Notes under the pieces: generated by a model
What the model was told of the DNA's origin: nothing
Databases searched by the model: none
Seen by the model: only the letters and a program-made list of their open reading frames with translations
Program-made: the position numbers and the translations under genes
NCBI GenBank assembly: GCA_902525735.1
Contig: CABZIF010000001.1
Coordinates: 192,813-256,812, forward strand
Source: an uncultured SAR86 cluster bacterium
Lineage (GTDB): Bacteria; Pseudomonadota; Gammaproteobacteria; Magnimaribacterales; AG-339-G14
Reading direction: 5' to 3'
DNA: 64,000 nucleotides
Part shown: positions 11,130-20,875 of the stretch, piece by piece
Numbering within the stretch: position 1 is the stretch's first letter
How the letters are laid out: each line of letters starts with the position of its first letter

Positions 11130-11220
11130 GGAGAGGTGGCTGAGTGGTTGAAAGCGCTCCCCTGCTAAGGGAGTATGTGGTAATCCTGCATCGAGGGTTC
11201 GAATCCCTCCCTCTCCGCCA
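11130..11220 (+). tRNA. tRNA-Ser (anticodon GCT)
   Basis: Acceptor arms GGAGAGG/CTCTCCG-CCA, long variable arm, anticodon loop CTGCTAA inside CTCCC/GGGAG, T-arm GGGTTCGAATCCC. Confidence 0.95.
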
Positions 11221-11249
11221 AGTATAAGTAAATACTGTAAAATTAAGGT

Positions 11250-12233
11250 GTGTACATTATGAGAATATATTTAGTAGTTGTTATGTTTTTATCTGGCTTA
11301 GTTGCTTCTGAAAAAAATATTGAATCTTACGAAGTTAAAATTATTGAAGAATTTAAAATTAATAAATTATTACCTGGAAAAATTACGCCAAAAAGACAAT
11401 CCATTCTTGGTTTTGAAATTTCTGGAAAATTGAAGAAAGTAGTTGTTGATATTGGTGATGAAGTTAATGCGGGAGATCTGTTAGCAGAACTTGAAGATTC
11501 TGAGGCTTTAGCTAACTATAACGAAGCAAAAGCTAAATTTTCCATGTTTGAAAAAATCTTTGAAAGATCTTTATCTTTAAATAAAGATAATTTTGTCTCT
11601 GATCAAGAGTTAGAAAAAGCTGAGTCTAATTTTTTAGTTGCACAAGCTCAATTTGATAAAGCTTTGATCAAATTTCAACAAACTAAAATTTTAGCTCCTT
11701 ATGACGGGATTATACAAAATAGATTTTTAGACGAAGGTTCTATAATTAACGCCAGTATTCCTATAGTAGAAATCCTTGATTCGAAATTTGTCGAAGCAAA
11801 AGTTTCTTTACCCAAGTCATTAGTAAATATTTTAGATATAGGTAAAGAGTATGAATTTTTGATTGAAGATAAAGAATACACAGGCAAATTAACTAGAATC
11901 GCTCCCATGTCAGAAAAAGGTACAAACAATAAATTAGGATTATTCGAATTTAATGATTTTTTTAATCCTGGTGCTACAGCAAGACTAGTTCTAAGCACTA
12001 CCGAATCAAGAAAAGGAGCCTGGGTCCCTTTAAATTCTCTCTCTCAATCGGAACAAGGCCTTTGGAATTTATATACCGTTTCATCAGGCAATTTGGCACA
12101 AAAAGATTACGTTGAACTAATTCATATTGAAAACAATATGGCTTATGTGTCTGGAACAATTAAGAATGGAGATTTAGTTATTATTGGCGGAGCTTCTAAA
12201 GTCGCAGAAGGACAAAATATAAAAATTAACTAA
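11250..12233 (+). CDS. RND efflux periplasmic adaptor (membrane fusion protein)
   Basis: PGKITPKRQSILGFEISGKLKKVVVDIGDEVNAGDLLAELED lipoyl/hairpin layout; immediately upstream of an RND pump gene. Confidence 0.88.
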   Translation: MYIMRIYLVVVMFLSGLVASEKNIESYEVKIIEEFKINKLLPGKITPKRQSILGFEISGKLKKVVVDIGDEVNAGDLLAELEDSEALANYNEAKAKFSMFEKIFERSLSLNKDNFVSDQELEKAESNFLVAQAQFDKALIKFQQTKILAPYDGIIQNRFLDEGSIINASIPIVEILDSKFVEAKVSLPKSLVNILDIGKEYEFLIEDKEYTGKLTRIAPMSEKGTNNKLGLFEFNDFFNPGATARLVLSTTESRKGAWVPLNSLSQSEQGLWNLYTVSSGNLAQKDYVELIHIENNMAYVSGTIKNGDLVIIGGASKVAEGQNIKIN

Positions 12234-15200
12234 TGAAAAAAATAGTTGATTTATATTTAGATCGACCAAAAATCTTTCTTCTTTTTTTGCTATTTGTTGT
12301 AGTTGGAGGATTATTATCCTTTGACTCGTTACCAAGACAAGAAAATCCTCAATTGGCTGAAAGGTGGGGCGATATCACAGCTGTTTTACCAGGCGCGTCA
12401 CCTGAGCGAGTAGAAACTCAAATTTCGGATATCCTAGAAACAGAACTTAGAGAGATTGATGAAATAAAAATATTAAGTTCAAACTCATCTACCGGGGTTG
12501 GATTAGTGGGAATCGAGCTCAAAGAAACTGTCAGTAAAGCACAAACAGACGAAGTTTGGTCGAAAATAGAAAATAAATTAAGAGAGACTTCTAATTTAGT
12601 TCCAGAAGGCACGAGAATTGGTCTCAGTCATAGTGGACCTCCCACAACTCTTCTTTTCGCTCTTCAGTGGCTTGGAGACGGTGAACCTCAGATGATCATT
12701 CTCTCTCGCTTGGCAAGTCAATTGAAAAGAAAGTTAGCAAATATTTCTAATTCAGAAAAATCTGTTATTTATGGCGACACTAAAGAAGAAATTTATATTG
12801 GAGCAAACTTAGATTTATTAGCAGATGCTGGAATGAATATTCAAGATATAGCTAATGCGGTAAATCAATACGATAGTAAACAAGCTTTAGGAAACATAAC
12901 TGGCGCCAAATCAGAATTTAGAATTCAAGCTCAAGACAATATATCTTTAGTAAATGATCTAAAAAAACTACCATTAAAAATAATAGGAGACTTCCAAGCC
13001 TTGAGATTGGAAGACGTTGCGACAGTTAATAAACTGCCAGTCGATCCTCCTATAGAGTTTGTTGAATTTAATGGTACACCGTCCGTTTTTGTTGAAGTGA
13101 GAGGAATTTTTTCTCAAAGAACTGATTTATATTCTGGTTCAGTTTTAAGAATTACTGATGAATTTAAAAGAGAACTACCGGAAGAAATAGGACTAAAGCT
13201 AGTTTTTAATGAGGCAGATTTTGTTGAAGATAAATTTTCTTTTTTACTGCAGAGTATTTTAATTGCAACGTTTTTGGTTTTAGCCTTAAGTTATATTTCA
13301 CTTGGTCCAAGATCAGCAATAATTGTGAGCGCGGTGGTCCCTCTTACGATTCTTCTAGTTTTAGTATTGTGTAGTATTTTTAGTATTCCGTTACACACCA
13401 CCTCAGTTACTGGCATAATTCTATCTCTTGGGCTTTTAATTGATAACTCCATCATCGTAGTTGAAGATTATAAATTTAGAAAAAGTAAAAATTTAATTAA
13501 TCGTGAGGCAATATATGCCTCAATAAGACATTTATCCTTACCTTTGCTTGCTGCAACCGTTACCACTGGCCTTGCATTTATGCCTATGGCGGCAGGGAAG
13601 GGAGCAAGCCCTGAATTTGTCGGAGAAATGGCAATCACAATTATTTTCGCTGTTTCCTCTTCTTTATTATTAGCTTTAACAGTGGTGCCAGTCTTATTAA
13701 AAATAATGGAAGAGAAAAATTTCTTTAATTTGAACAATTCAAAAAATTCAGGCTTTAGTAATGACAAAATATATAAAAATTATGAAAAGTTTTTAAAGTG
13801 GAGTTTTCATAAACCTTTTAGGGCACTGATTCTTGCTTTAATACTTCCTCTGACAGGATTTATTTCTTTCAATTTTCTTGACACTGATTTTTTTCCTAAT
13901 CAAGGAAAACCAATGTTTAAAGTTGAAGTGGAGTTAGATAAAAACGCTTCTATTTTTGCAACGAAAGAAAGAGTAAAAAGTATTAGAGAACAAGTTTTAA
14001 TGGAAGACTACATAGAGTCTGATATGTGGTGGATTGGAAGAAGGCTGCCTAGACTTTTATACAATGTCATTGGAGGTTCTTCTGGAGAAGGCTCAGATAA
14101 CTTAGCTACAGGTGTTTATTTCACAAACTCATATTCTGAAATGGATAGAAGTTTAGAGGATTTGGCTAAAAACTTGGAAAAAGATCATGCTGATGTAAGA
14201 ATTAGAGTTAGTAAATTTACTAATGGACCACCGGTAGAATTCCCTGTACAGCTAGCTATCTTCGGGGACGACAATCAAGTATTAAAAATTTTAGGAGAAA
14301 GGCTCAAAGCAATAATCTCCAAGTCTCCCCAAGTGAGTGATGTTTTTGCCGATCAATCTGCAAGTATTACTGGATTAGAATTAAAGTTAGATGAAATAGA
14401 TTTAGCTTTTTCTTCAAAGTCTTCAAGAGAAATCTTAAACGAAATTTCATCTTCAACAAGAGGAATGTATATAAGCTCTATGCTTGATGGTAATAAAGAA
14501 ATTCCGATTAGGATAAAAAATAACAATATTGAATCAAAAGAGATAAATCAAACTTCTCTGTTAGCGATACCTGGAAGGAATGGATACGAATATGTGGAAA
14601 ATTTTTCAGATATTGAATTTAAAAGTGAAATTAATCAAATTAATAGATATCAAGGATCGAGATTGAATTCTGTCAAAGCAGCTGTTTATCCAGGTCGTCT
14701 AGCATCCATGGTTTTAAAAGACGTTGAAAAGGAACTGAAAGTTTTTGAAAATTCTTTGCCCGCCGGTTATTCAATGCGACAGTTTGGAGATGCAGATGAA
14801 AGAGCAAGATCTTTTGGACAATTGTTCAGTACTTTTTTCCTATTCCTAGGCTTAATAATCCTTACTCTGGTAATGATACTAAATAGTTTTCTTCAAGCTA
14901 GTGTAATTTTGTTGGTCGGTTTTCTTTGTGTAGGTTTGGGATTTTTAGGAATGTTTCTAGGCTTTCAAAATTTTGGATTTATAGGATTGGTAGGGATTGT
15001 TGGTTTAGCAGGCCTCGCAATTAATGATGCCATAGTAGTTTTATCTCATTTAAATGAAGAGGCTGCAGATGGTAAATTATCCAAAGACGAATTAATTTTC
15101 ACAACCATCAGATCAACAAGACATATAGTTACTACTTCCATTACCACGGTTGGTGGTTTATTTCCTCTTTTATTCGATACTTTTTTTGAGACTTTAGCGT

Positions 15201-15292
15201 GGGCAATGTGCTTCGGTGTGATTGGTTCCGCTCTGATTGCGCTTTTATTAATTCCCTCTATGTACTGTTTTTTAGGGCGAGTTGAAGTTTAA
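12233..15292 (+). CDS. RND-family efflux transporter permease
   Basis: 1019 aa, two repeated TM blocks, GLLIDNSIIVVEDY and GLAGLAINDAIVVLSHLNE motifs. Confidence 0.93.
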   Translation: MKKIVDLYLDRPKIFLLFLLFVVVGGLLSFDSLPRQENPQLAERWGDITAVLPGASPERVETQISDILETELREIDEIKILSSNSSTGVGLVGIELKETVSKAQTDEVWSKIENKLRETSNLVPEGTRIGLSHSGPPTTLLFALQWLGDGEPQMIILSRLASQLKRKLANISNSEKSVIYGDTKEEIYIGANLDLLADAGMNIQDIANAVNQYDSKQALGNITGAKSEFRIQAQDNISLVNDLKKLPLKIIGDFQALRLEDVATVNKLPVDPPIEFVEFNGTPSVFVEVRGIFSQRTDLYSGSVLRITDEFKRELPEEIGLKLVFNEADFVEDKFSFLLQSILIATFLVLALSYISLGPRSAIIVSAVVPLTILLVLVLCSIFSIPLHTTSVTGIILSLGLLIDNSIIVVEDYKFRKSKNLINREAIYASIRHLSLPLLAATVTTGLAFMPMAAGKGASPEFVGEMAITIIFAVSSSLLLALTVVPVLLKIMEEKNFFNLNNSKNSGFSNDKIYKNYEKFLKWSFHKPFRALILALILPLTGFISFNFLDTDFFPNQGKPMFKVEVELDKNASIFATKERVKSIREQVLMEDYIESDMWWIGRRLPRLLYNVIGGSSGEGSDNLATGVYFTNSYSEMDRSLEDLAKNLEKDHADVRIRVSKFTNGPPVEFPVQLAIFGDDNQVLKILGERLKAIISKSPQVSDVFADQSASITGLELKLDEIDLAFSSKSSREILNEISSSTRGMYISSMLDGNKEIPIRIKNNNIESKEINQTSLLAIPGRNGYEYVENFSDIEFKSEINQINRYQGSRLNSVKAAVYPGRLASMVLKDVEKELKVFENSLPAGYSMRQFGDADERARSFGQLFSTFFLFLGLIILTLVMILNSFLQASVILLVGFLCVGLGFLGMFLGFQNFGFIGLVGIVGLAGLAINDAIVVLSHLNEEAADGKLSKDELIFTTIRSTRHIVTTSITTVGGLFPLLFDTFFETLAWAMCFGVIGSALIALLLIPSMYCFLGRVEV

Positions 15293-15293
15293 A

Positions 15294-16772
15294 TTAAAAA
15301 TTGTATTCGGTAATTATGCCTAATATGTTTTTGTCTAAATTTTTATCTAAAAACGGAAGTTTTTTGTCCGTCAAAGTAAGAATTAATTCCATCGATAATT
15401 TTTTTGAGAATTGAGTTTTATATTTAGTTTTCAAGCCATAAAAAAGTTCTCCAGAAGAACCCCAAACGCTTGGTCCACTTCGATCCACGTTTGGTTCTGC
15501 ATAAAATAAATCAATTTTAAAATGAGAATTGTCACTGATTTCTTTTAAGAAAGATAACTGAGTATATTTAGAATCAGCATCTATAAAAGCCCCTATTGGT
15601 AATCCTCTATACCTATATCCAGATTGATAGATACTATGCCTATAAGTAACATTATATTTTTGATATGCGTAATTATCCTCGGTAGAAGTTTTGGACGATT
15701 CCAGAATGATTGAATTCAATAAATCATTTTTAAGAAATTTAAATTCTGCTCCAAAAGTAGATATATAAGACGATATTAGGCTTGTGCTGCTAGTGTCAGA
15801 GTCTTCCCCAATTCTTTGAAAATAAATAGTAGTAATATTTTCATTAAATTTTATATCGTATTTAATGTCATAACCTCCCAACTGATTTGACAAGTTTGTT
15901 CCAATATATTCTCCTCCAATCCTTTCATATTCTCCTGACCCTCCTCCTGCTTCAAAGAAAGCTTTGTAAAAGGAATTAAAACTTTCACTTCTGCCTTCTC
16001 CCCCTATCATAATGGTTCTTGAAAGCCCTAGATAAAGATTATTAAACGGATTAAAAGTAACCCTTGTACCTAACAAAAATGGATTTGGAACATGTCTATT
16101 TTTTTCAAGCCTGTTTATAAAAAGGGAAAAATCAATTTTACCCAAAGGGGCTAAAAACCTATTTGAAAAATCAAACCCTTTTAATGAATTAATAAATATT
16201 CCTAGAGGAGGTTTAGCGTAGTTTGAAAGAATCAAATTATTATCATGAGTGGGTCCCCACCAACGATCAATAAATCCAATCCCAAAAATTAAGTTCCATT
16301 TTGAAAATGAGATATGAGATCCATTATAAAGAATTTTTTTTTCATCATATGAATCTTCAATAAAATGAAGGTTTAGATTTAAAGAAAAATTTTTATTTGT
16401 ATAACTGTTTTTAAGAACAATAGAATTTTTGCTCGTCCAATTATCATCTAAGTTTTTGATCACTAAATCATCAGAAAAAATATTAAAAGAAATAGATGAA
16501 TTAAATTTTTCAGTTTTTTTAAAATATTTATCAACGAGTGAGTTTATTTCAATTTTATCGTCTAAAAATGAAGCTTCGTAAATTGTAGAATTTTTTAAAG
16601 AATTTAAATTTAACGGATAGGTTGTTGTTCTAATATTTGTATTATTTTTTGCGGTGTAAAGCTCAAGTTTTTTTATCTTTAATTCATCTTCTGGTTCAAT
16701 CCAAATAGAAGATAAAAAATAATTTGAAAAAAGTATTATTACTAATAGATAAAATTTTTTAAAATACAACAT
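15294..16772 (-). CDS. Wzi-family-like capsule assembly / outer-membrane beta-barrel protein
   Basis: Signal peptide, GIGFIDRWWGPTHDNNLILSNYAKPP (WWGP-type motif of Wzi proteins), beta-barrel-like aromatic C-terminal end. Confidence 0.65.
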   Translation of the reverse strand: MLYFKKFYLLVIILFSNYFLSSIWIEPEDELKIKKLELYTAKNNTNIRTTTYPLNLNSLKNSTIYEASFLDDKIEINSLVDKYFKKTEKFNSSISFNIFSDDLVIKNLDDNWTSKNSIVLKNSYTNKNFSLNLNLHFIEDSYDEKKILYNGSHISFSKWNLIFGIGFIDRWWGPTHDNNLILSNYAKPPLGIFINSLKGFDFSNRFLAPLGKIDFSLFINRLEKNRHVPNPFLLGTRVTFNPFNNLYLGLSRTIMIGGEGRSESFNSFYKAFFEAGGGSGEYERIGGEYIGTNLSNQLGGYDIKYDIKFNENITTIYFQRIGEDSDTSSTSLISSYISTFGAEFKFLKNDLLNSIILESSKTSTEDNYAYQKYNVTYRHSIYQSGYRYRGLPIGAFIDADSKYTQLSFLKEISDNSHFKIDLFYAEPNVDRSGPSVWGSSGELFYGLKTKYKTQFSKKLSMELILTLTDKKLPFLDKNLDKNILGIITEYNF

Positions 16773-16824
16773 TTTGAAAAAAATATATTGAGGGAAGTAT
16801 AATGTATATAAATATTAAAACTTA

Positions 16825-17886
16825 ATGAAAAAAACCCTTATTTTCTTGCTACTGATAATTTTATTATTTGCTATTGCCGGCTATTTTTCTTTGAGCAATC
16901 AATATGTTCAAAATTTTCTCCTCAAATCATTATTTGAATCCCGAATGCAAGCACTTTTCGCAGATAGTGAATCTGTAAATTCTGATGAATTAGAAATTTT
17001 TTTCTGTGGTTCAGGTTCGCCATTGTCTATGATGCCCGAAGGAGCTCAATGTATGGCATTTGTTATAGGTTCCGATATTTATGTAATAGACAATGGAGAA
17101 AATAGTTTTGCTAAAATTTCAAATAACTATCCTCCACAAAATATCAAAGCGGTTTTTATCACCCATGCCCATTCAGATCATATTGGAGATTTAGATGAAT
17201 TAAACTTAAGAAGATGGATTAGTGGAGCTGAAACACCTTTAGAAGTTTATGGCAGTTCTGAAATTATTAATGTTGCAGAAGGAATAAATTTAGCTTATCA
17301 AAATGATGAAAACTATCGGGTTGATCACCACGGAGTTGAATTTGTTCCGCCGGAAAACAGACCAATGATTCCTATAGTGCACAAACCTACAAACTCTCCT
17401 CAATTAATTTTTGAAGATGAAAATTTAAAAGTTGAATCCTTTCTTGTTGATCATCATCCAGTCAAAGAAGCACTGGGATTTAGGCTTTTCTTTGGCAATA
17501 AGCAAATCATAATTTCTGGCGATACTGAGATAACAGATAATGTATTTTCCTTGGTAAATGGAGCAGATATTTTGATTCACGACGGAATGATTAAAGATCA
17601 TGTAAGACTTCTTGAAAAAGTGGCTAAGGAAAATAATGTTTATAGAGCGGAAGTAGCGTTTCACGACATTTTAGATTATCACGCTGATGTCATTGATATA
17701 AAGAGTAACTTAGAAAATAAAGACTTGGGATTGTTGATAATTAATCACTTGGTTCCTGCCAAGAATCCAATTGGAATAAGATATATGGAAGACTTATTTT
17801 CTGATGTTTCTTATGATTTTCTGTTGGCTAGAGACAATGATAAAATCATTGTCTCCAAGAATTCAGATGAAATAATTATTAACTAA
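16825..17886 (+). CDS. MBL-fold metallo-hydrolase (RNase Z-like fold) with N-terminal signal/anchor
   Basis: THAHSDHIGDL metal motif; later DTEITDNV and IINHLVP motifs; hydrophobic N terminus. Confidence 0.85.
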   Translation: MKKTLIFLLLIILLFAIAGYFSLSNQYVQNFLLKSLFESRMQALFADSESVNSDELEIFFCGSGSPLSMMPEGAQCMAFVIGSDIYVIDNGENSFAKISNNYPPQNIKAVFITHAHSDHIGDLDELNLRRWISGAETPLEVYGSSEIINVAEGINLAYQNDENYRVDHHGVEFVPPENRPMIPIVHKPTNSPQLIFEDENLKVESFLVDHHPVKEALGFRLFFGNKQIIISGDTEITDNVFSLVNGADILIHDGMIKDHVRLLEKVAKENNVYRAEVAFHDILDYHADVIDIKSNLENKDLGLLIINHLVPAKNPIGIRYMEDLFSDVSYDFLLARDNDKIIVSKNSDEIIIN

Positions 17887-19325
17887 TCTATTTCGTCAGG
17901 CTTGTATCCTAATACAGCTTTAATTTCTAAAAATTCTTCAAATCCAAAAACTCCCCATTCTCTTCCATTTCCAGATTGTTTAAAACCTCCGAAAGGATCG
18001 TTTATACCTGTTGGCGCGTTATTTATATGAACGTTTCCACTTCTAATTCTTCTCGCAACACTTAAAGCATGTTCAGGATCTTCGGAAGATATATATCCTG
18101 ATAATCCATAAGGAGTATCATTAGCAATTTTAATAGCATCTTCTTCATCTTTATAAGGAATCATGCACAAAACTGGACCGAATATCTCTTCTCTAGCAAT
18201 TGTCATATCATTTGATACGTTTGCAAAAACCGTGGGTTTAACAAAATAACCTTGATTCAATCCTTCTGGTTTTCCTAAACCTCCAACAACAACTTCAGCA
18301 CCTTCCTCAATGCCTTTTTCTATTAAGCCTTGAATTTTATTAAATTGAACATCGCTCACTACAGGACCCATGACTGTTTCCTCTGAAGAAGGATCTCCAA
18401 CTTTTAACTCATCAGCAACCTTTTTAGCAGCTTCTTTTGCTTCAGCTTGTCTACTTGCAGGAACCAACATTCTTGAAGGAGCGTTACATGATTGACCAGT
18501 ATTGTTGAACATGTGCTTGGTACCTCTGCTCACTGCATTAGCAAAATCTGCATCATCTAAAATTATGTTTGCAGATTTTCCTCCGAGCTCTTGATGAACT
18601 CTCTTTACTGAATCAGCGGAACCTTTAGCAACAGCTACTCCGGCTCTGGTAGATCCTGTAAAAGACATCATGTCAATGTCTGGATGAGCAGACATCGCTT
18701 CTCCCACAGTAGGCCCATCTCCATTAATTAAATTAAATACTCCTTTTGGCAATCCTGCTTCATGTAAAACCTCAGCTAATAAGATCGCATTCAAAGGCGC
18801 TATCTCTGTTGGCTTTAATACCATTGTGCAACCGGCTGCAATAGCAGGACCAACTTTGCATGAAATTTGGTTTATGGGCCAATTCCAAGGAGTTATCATT
18901 CCTACTACGCCAATAGGTTCTTTTCTGATGACCGTCTCGCCTCTAATTTCTTCAAAATTATAATTTTGTAAAGTTGCTAGAGCAGTTGCGAAATGACCTA
19001 TGCCCGATGCCGCTTGTGCGTTTCTAGATAGAGTTATAGGAGAACCATTTTCTATAGAAATCATTTCTGCAATTTCTGCAGATCTAGTCATGTAGATCTC
19101 AACAATTTTTTGAAGAATTTCAATTCTCTCTTCTCTAGTAGTTTGTCCAAATGTTTCGAAAGCATCTTTTGCAGCTTTAACTGCTGCGTCAACATCATCA
19201 GAGTCACCCATAGCAATGGTTCCAATAACATCCTCAGTTGCAGGATTTATAACATCCAACGTTTTTAATTTATTAACAGGATTTACCCATTCACCATTGA
19301 TATAAAATTGTTCGTATTTATTCAT
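17883..19325 (-). CDS. NAD(P)-dependent aldehyde dehydrogenase
   Basis: ITPWNWPINQISCKVGPAIAAGCTMVLKPTE, ELGGKSANII, NNTGQSCNAPSRM catalytic Cys region. Confidence 0.93.
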   Translation of the reverse strand: MNKYEQFYINGEWVNPVNKLKTLDVINPATEDVIGTIAMGDSDDVDAAVKAAKDAFETFGQTTREERIEILQKIVEIYMTRSAEIAEMISIENGSPITLSRNAQAASGIGHFATALATLQNYNFEEIRGETVIRKEPIGVVGMITPWNWPINQISCKVGPAIAAGCTMVLKPTEIAPLNAILLAEVLHEAGLPKGVFNLINGDGPTVGEAMSAHPDIDMMSFTGSTRAGVAVAKGSADSVKRVHQELGGKSANIILDDADFANAVSRGTKHMFNNTGQSCNAPSRMLVPASRQAEAKEAAKKVADELKVGDPSSEETVMGPVVSDVQFNKIQGLIEKGIEEGAEVVVGGLGKPEGLNQGYFVKPTVFANVSNDMTIAREEIFGPVLCMIPYKDEEDAIKIANDTPYGLSGYISSEDPEHALSVARRIRSGNVHINNAPTGINDPFGGFKQSGNGREWGVFGFEEFLEIKAVLGYKPDEID

Positions 19326-19343
19326 ATTTCTCCTTAATAATTA

Positions 19344-20873
19344 TTATTTTATATGTAATCTTGCCTTCAATTGAGGCTGAACCTTCTCAATCCACCCACA
19401 AAGATACTTTCTAGTTTCGCTGGGGTCAATAATTTCATGCACGGAAAAGCTTTCTGCTTTTGAAAAAGGATTTTGTTTTTTTGCCATTTCTTCTTCAATT
19501 TCCTTTCTTTTTTCATCTGGATTATCAGCATTTGCAATTTCTCTGGCAAATGCAACTGCAACCCCTCCTTCTAATGGTAGTGCTCCTGATTCAGAGGACG
19601 GCCAAGCTAGAACATAAGGATTATTCCCAAAATGTGCAGCAGCAGCAACCCCAAAAGATTTCCTTACCAAAACAGTAGCCCATGGCACTGAAGTTTCATT
19701 TACGGCAAGAACCGCTTCGGTACCGTACAAGATAGTTGCCTCTTTCTCTGCTTCCGGACCAATTAAAAAACCAGGTTCATCCACAAAAGTAATAATGGGT
19801 AAGTGAAATGTGTCGCAAAGTTTTACAAATCGAGATGTCTTCTTTGCATTATCCGCAGTCATTGAACCAGCGTAAAAATTACTATCATTAGCAAAAACTC
19901 CAAAGGAGAAACCATTCAACCTTGCAAAGCCGGTGATTATGCCTCGACCATAAAAATTAGTCATTTCAAAAAAACTATTCTTATCAAATACTAGATTTAA
20001 TATATCTCTCATTTCATAACTTTTATTTCTTTCTTTTGGAATAATAGATGAAAGGGCAGATTCAGTTCGTTCCGGAGAGTCGCTAGATACTATAGAGGAA
20101 GGAATTTCGTAAACATTTTGAGGGAAGTAAGATAAAAAAGTTTTGATTTGCTCTAAAGCTTCTTCTTCAGTATTAGCAATATTATCTGTCACACCATTTT
20201 TTTTGTGAACATCTGAGCCTCCCAATTCGTCTTTAGTAAATTCTTTTCCGAATGCTCTTGAGACAACTTGCGGTCCTGCAACTAATATTTGAGAATTTTT
20301 TTTTGTCATTACTCTAAAATGAGAGCCTACAAATCTTGAAGCAGGAAGACCAGCAACTGGTCCAAGCGCAGCGCTAGCTACTGGCACTTCTTTCAAAGAG
20401 TCAGCAACGGATTTGAATCTAGATCTTGTAAAGACCGGATCTGCACTAGAGCCTGATTTTGGTCCAGCTACTGAGCCACCACCACCTTCGTGAAGCCTGA
20501 CTAAAGGCAATTTGTATTGAATAGCCAATTCTTCAGTGTAAACACTTTTTCTTAAACCAGCTGAATTTGGCGAGCCACCTTTAACTGTAAAATCTTCTCC
20601 GCCAACTATAATTTGTTTTCCATTTATTTTTCCAAAACCTAAAATAAAATTTGCAGGAGTCATTGATTTGAAGTTTTCTTCTTCATCTTTTTCTACTCCT
20701 CCTGCTAATTCTCCTATTTCTTCGAAGGAGTCTTTATCTAGAAAAATATCGATTCTTTCTCTCAAAGTTAGTCTTCCTTTTTTATGGTGAAGTTCCACTG
20801 CTTCTTTACCTCCTTGAGCTTTTGAGGCTTTTTTTCTGATACCGATCTCTTTAATTTCTTTTTTCCAAGACAT
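19344..20873 (-). CDS. Acyl-CoA carboxylase, carboxyltransferase (beta) subunit
   Basis: LTLRERIDIFLDKDSFEEIGELAGG; GGEDFTVKGGS; RLHEGGGGSV; FGNNPYVLAWPSSESGALPLEGGVAVAF. Confidence 0.88.
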   Translation of the reverse strand: MSWKKEIKEIGIRKKASKAQGGKEAVELHHKKGRLTLRERIDIFLDKDSFEEIGELAGGVEKDEEENFKSMTPANFILGFGKINGKQIIVGGEDFTVKGGSPNSAGLRKSVYTEELAIQYKLPLVRLHEGGGGSVAGPKSGSSADPVFTRSRFKSVADSLKEVPVASAALGPVAGLPASRFVGSHFRVMTKKNSQILVAGPQVVSRAFGKEFTKDELGGSDVHKKNGVTDNIANTEEEALEQIKTFLSYFPQNVYEIPSSIVSSDSPERTESALSSIIPKERNKSYEMRDILNLVFDKNSFFEMTNFYGRGIITGFARLNGFSFGVFANDSNFYAGSMTADNAKKTSRFVKLCDTFHLPIITFVDEPGFLIGPEAEKEATILYGTEAVLAVNETSVPWATVLVRKSFGVAAAAHFGNNPYVLAWPSSESGALPLEGGVAVAFAREIANADNPDEKRKEIEEEMAKKQNPFSKAESFSVHEIIDPSETRKYLCGWIEKVQPQLKARLHIK

Positions 20874-20875
20874 AT

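Noticed and set aside
19460-19678. Plus-strand ORF and a minus-strand alternative-frame ORF (19367-19561) inside the acyl-CoA carboxylase gene
   Set aside because: The composition is a frame-shifted reading of the carboxylase, and the main frame is intact through this region.
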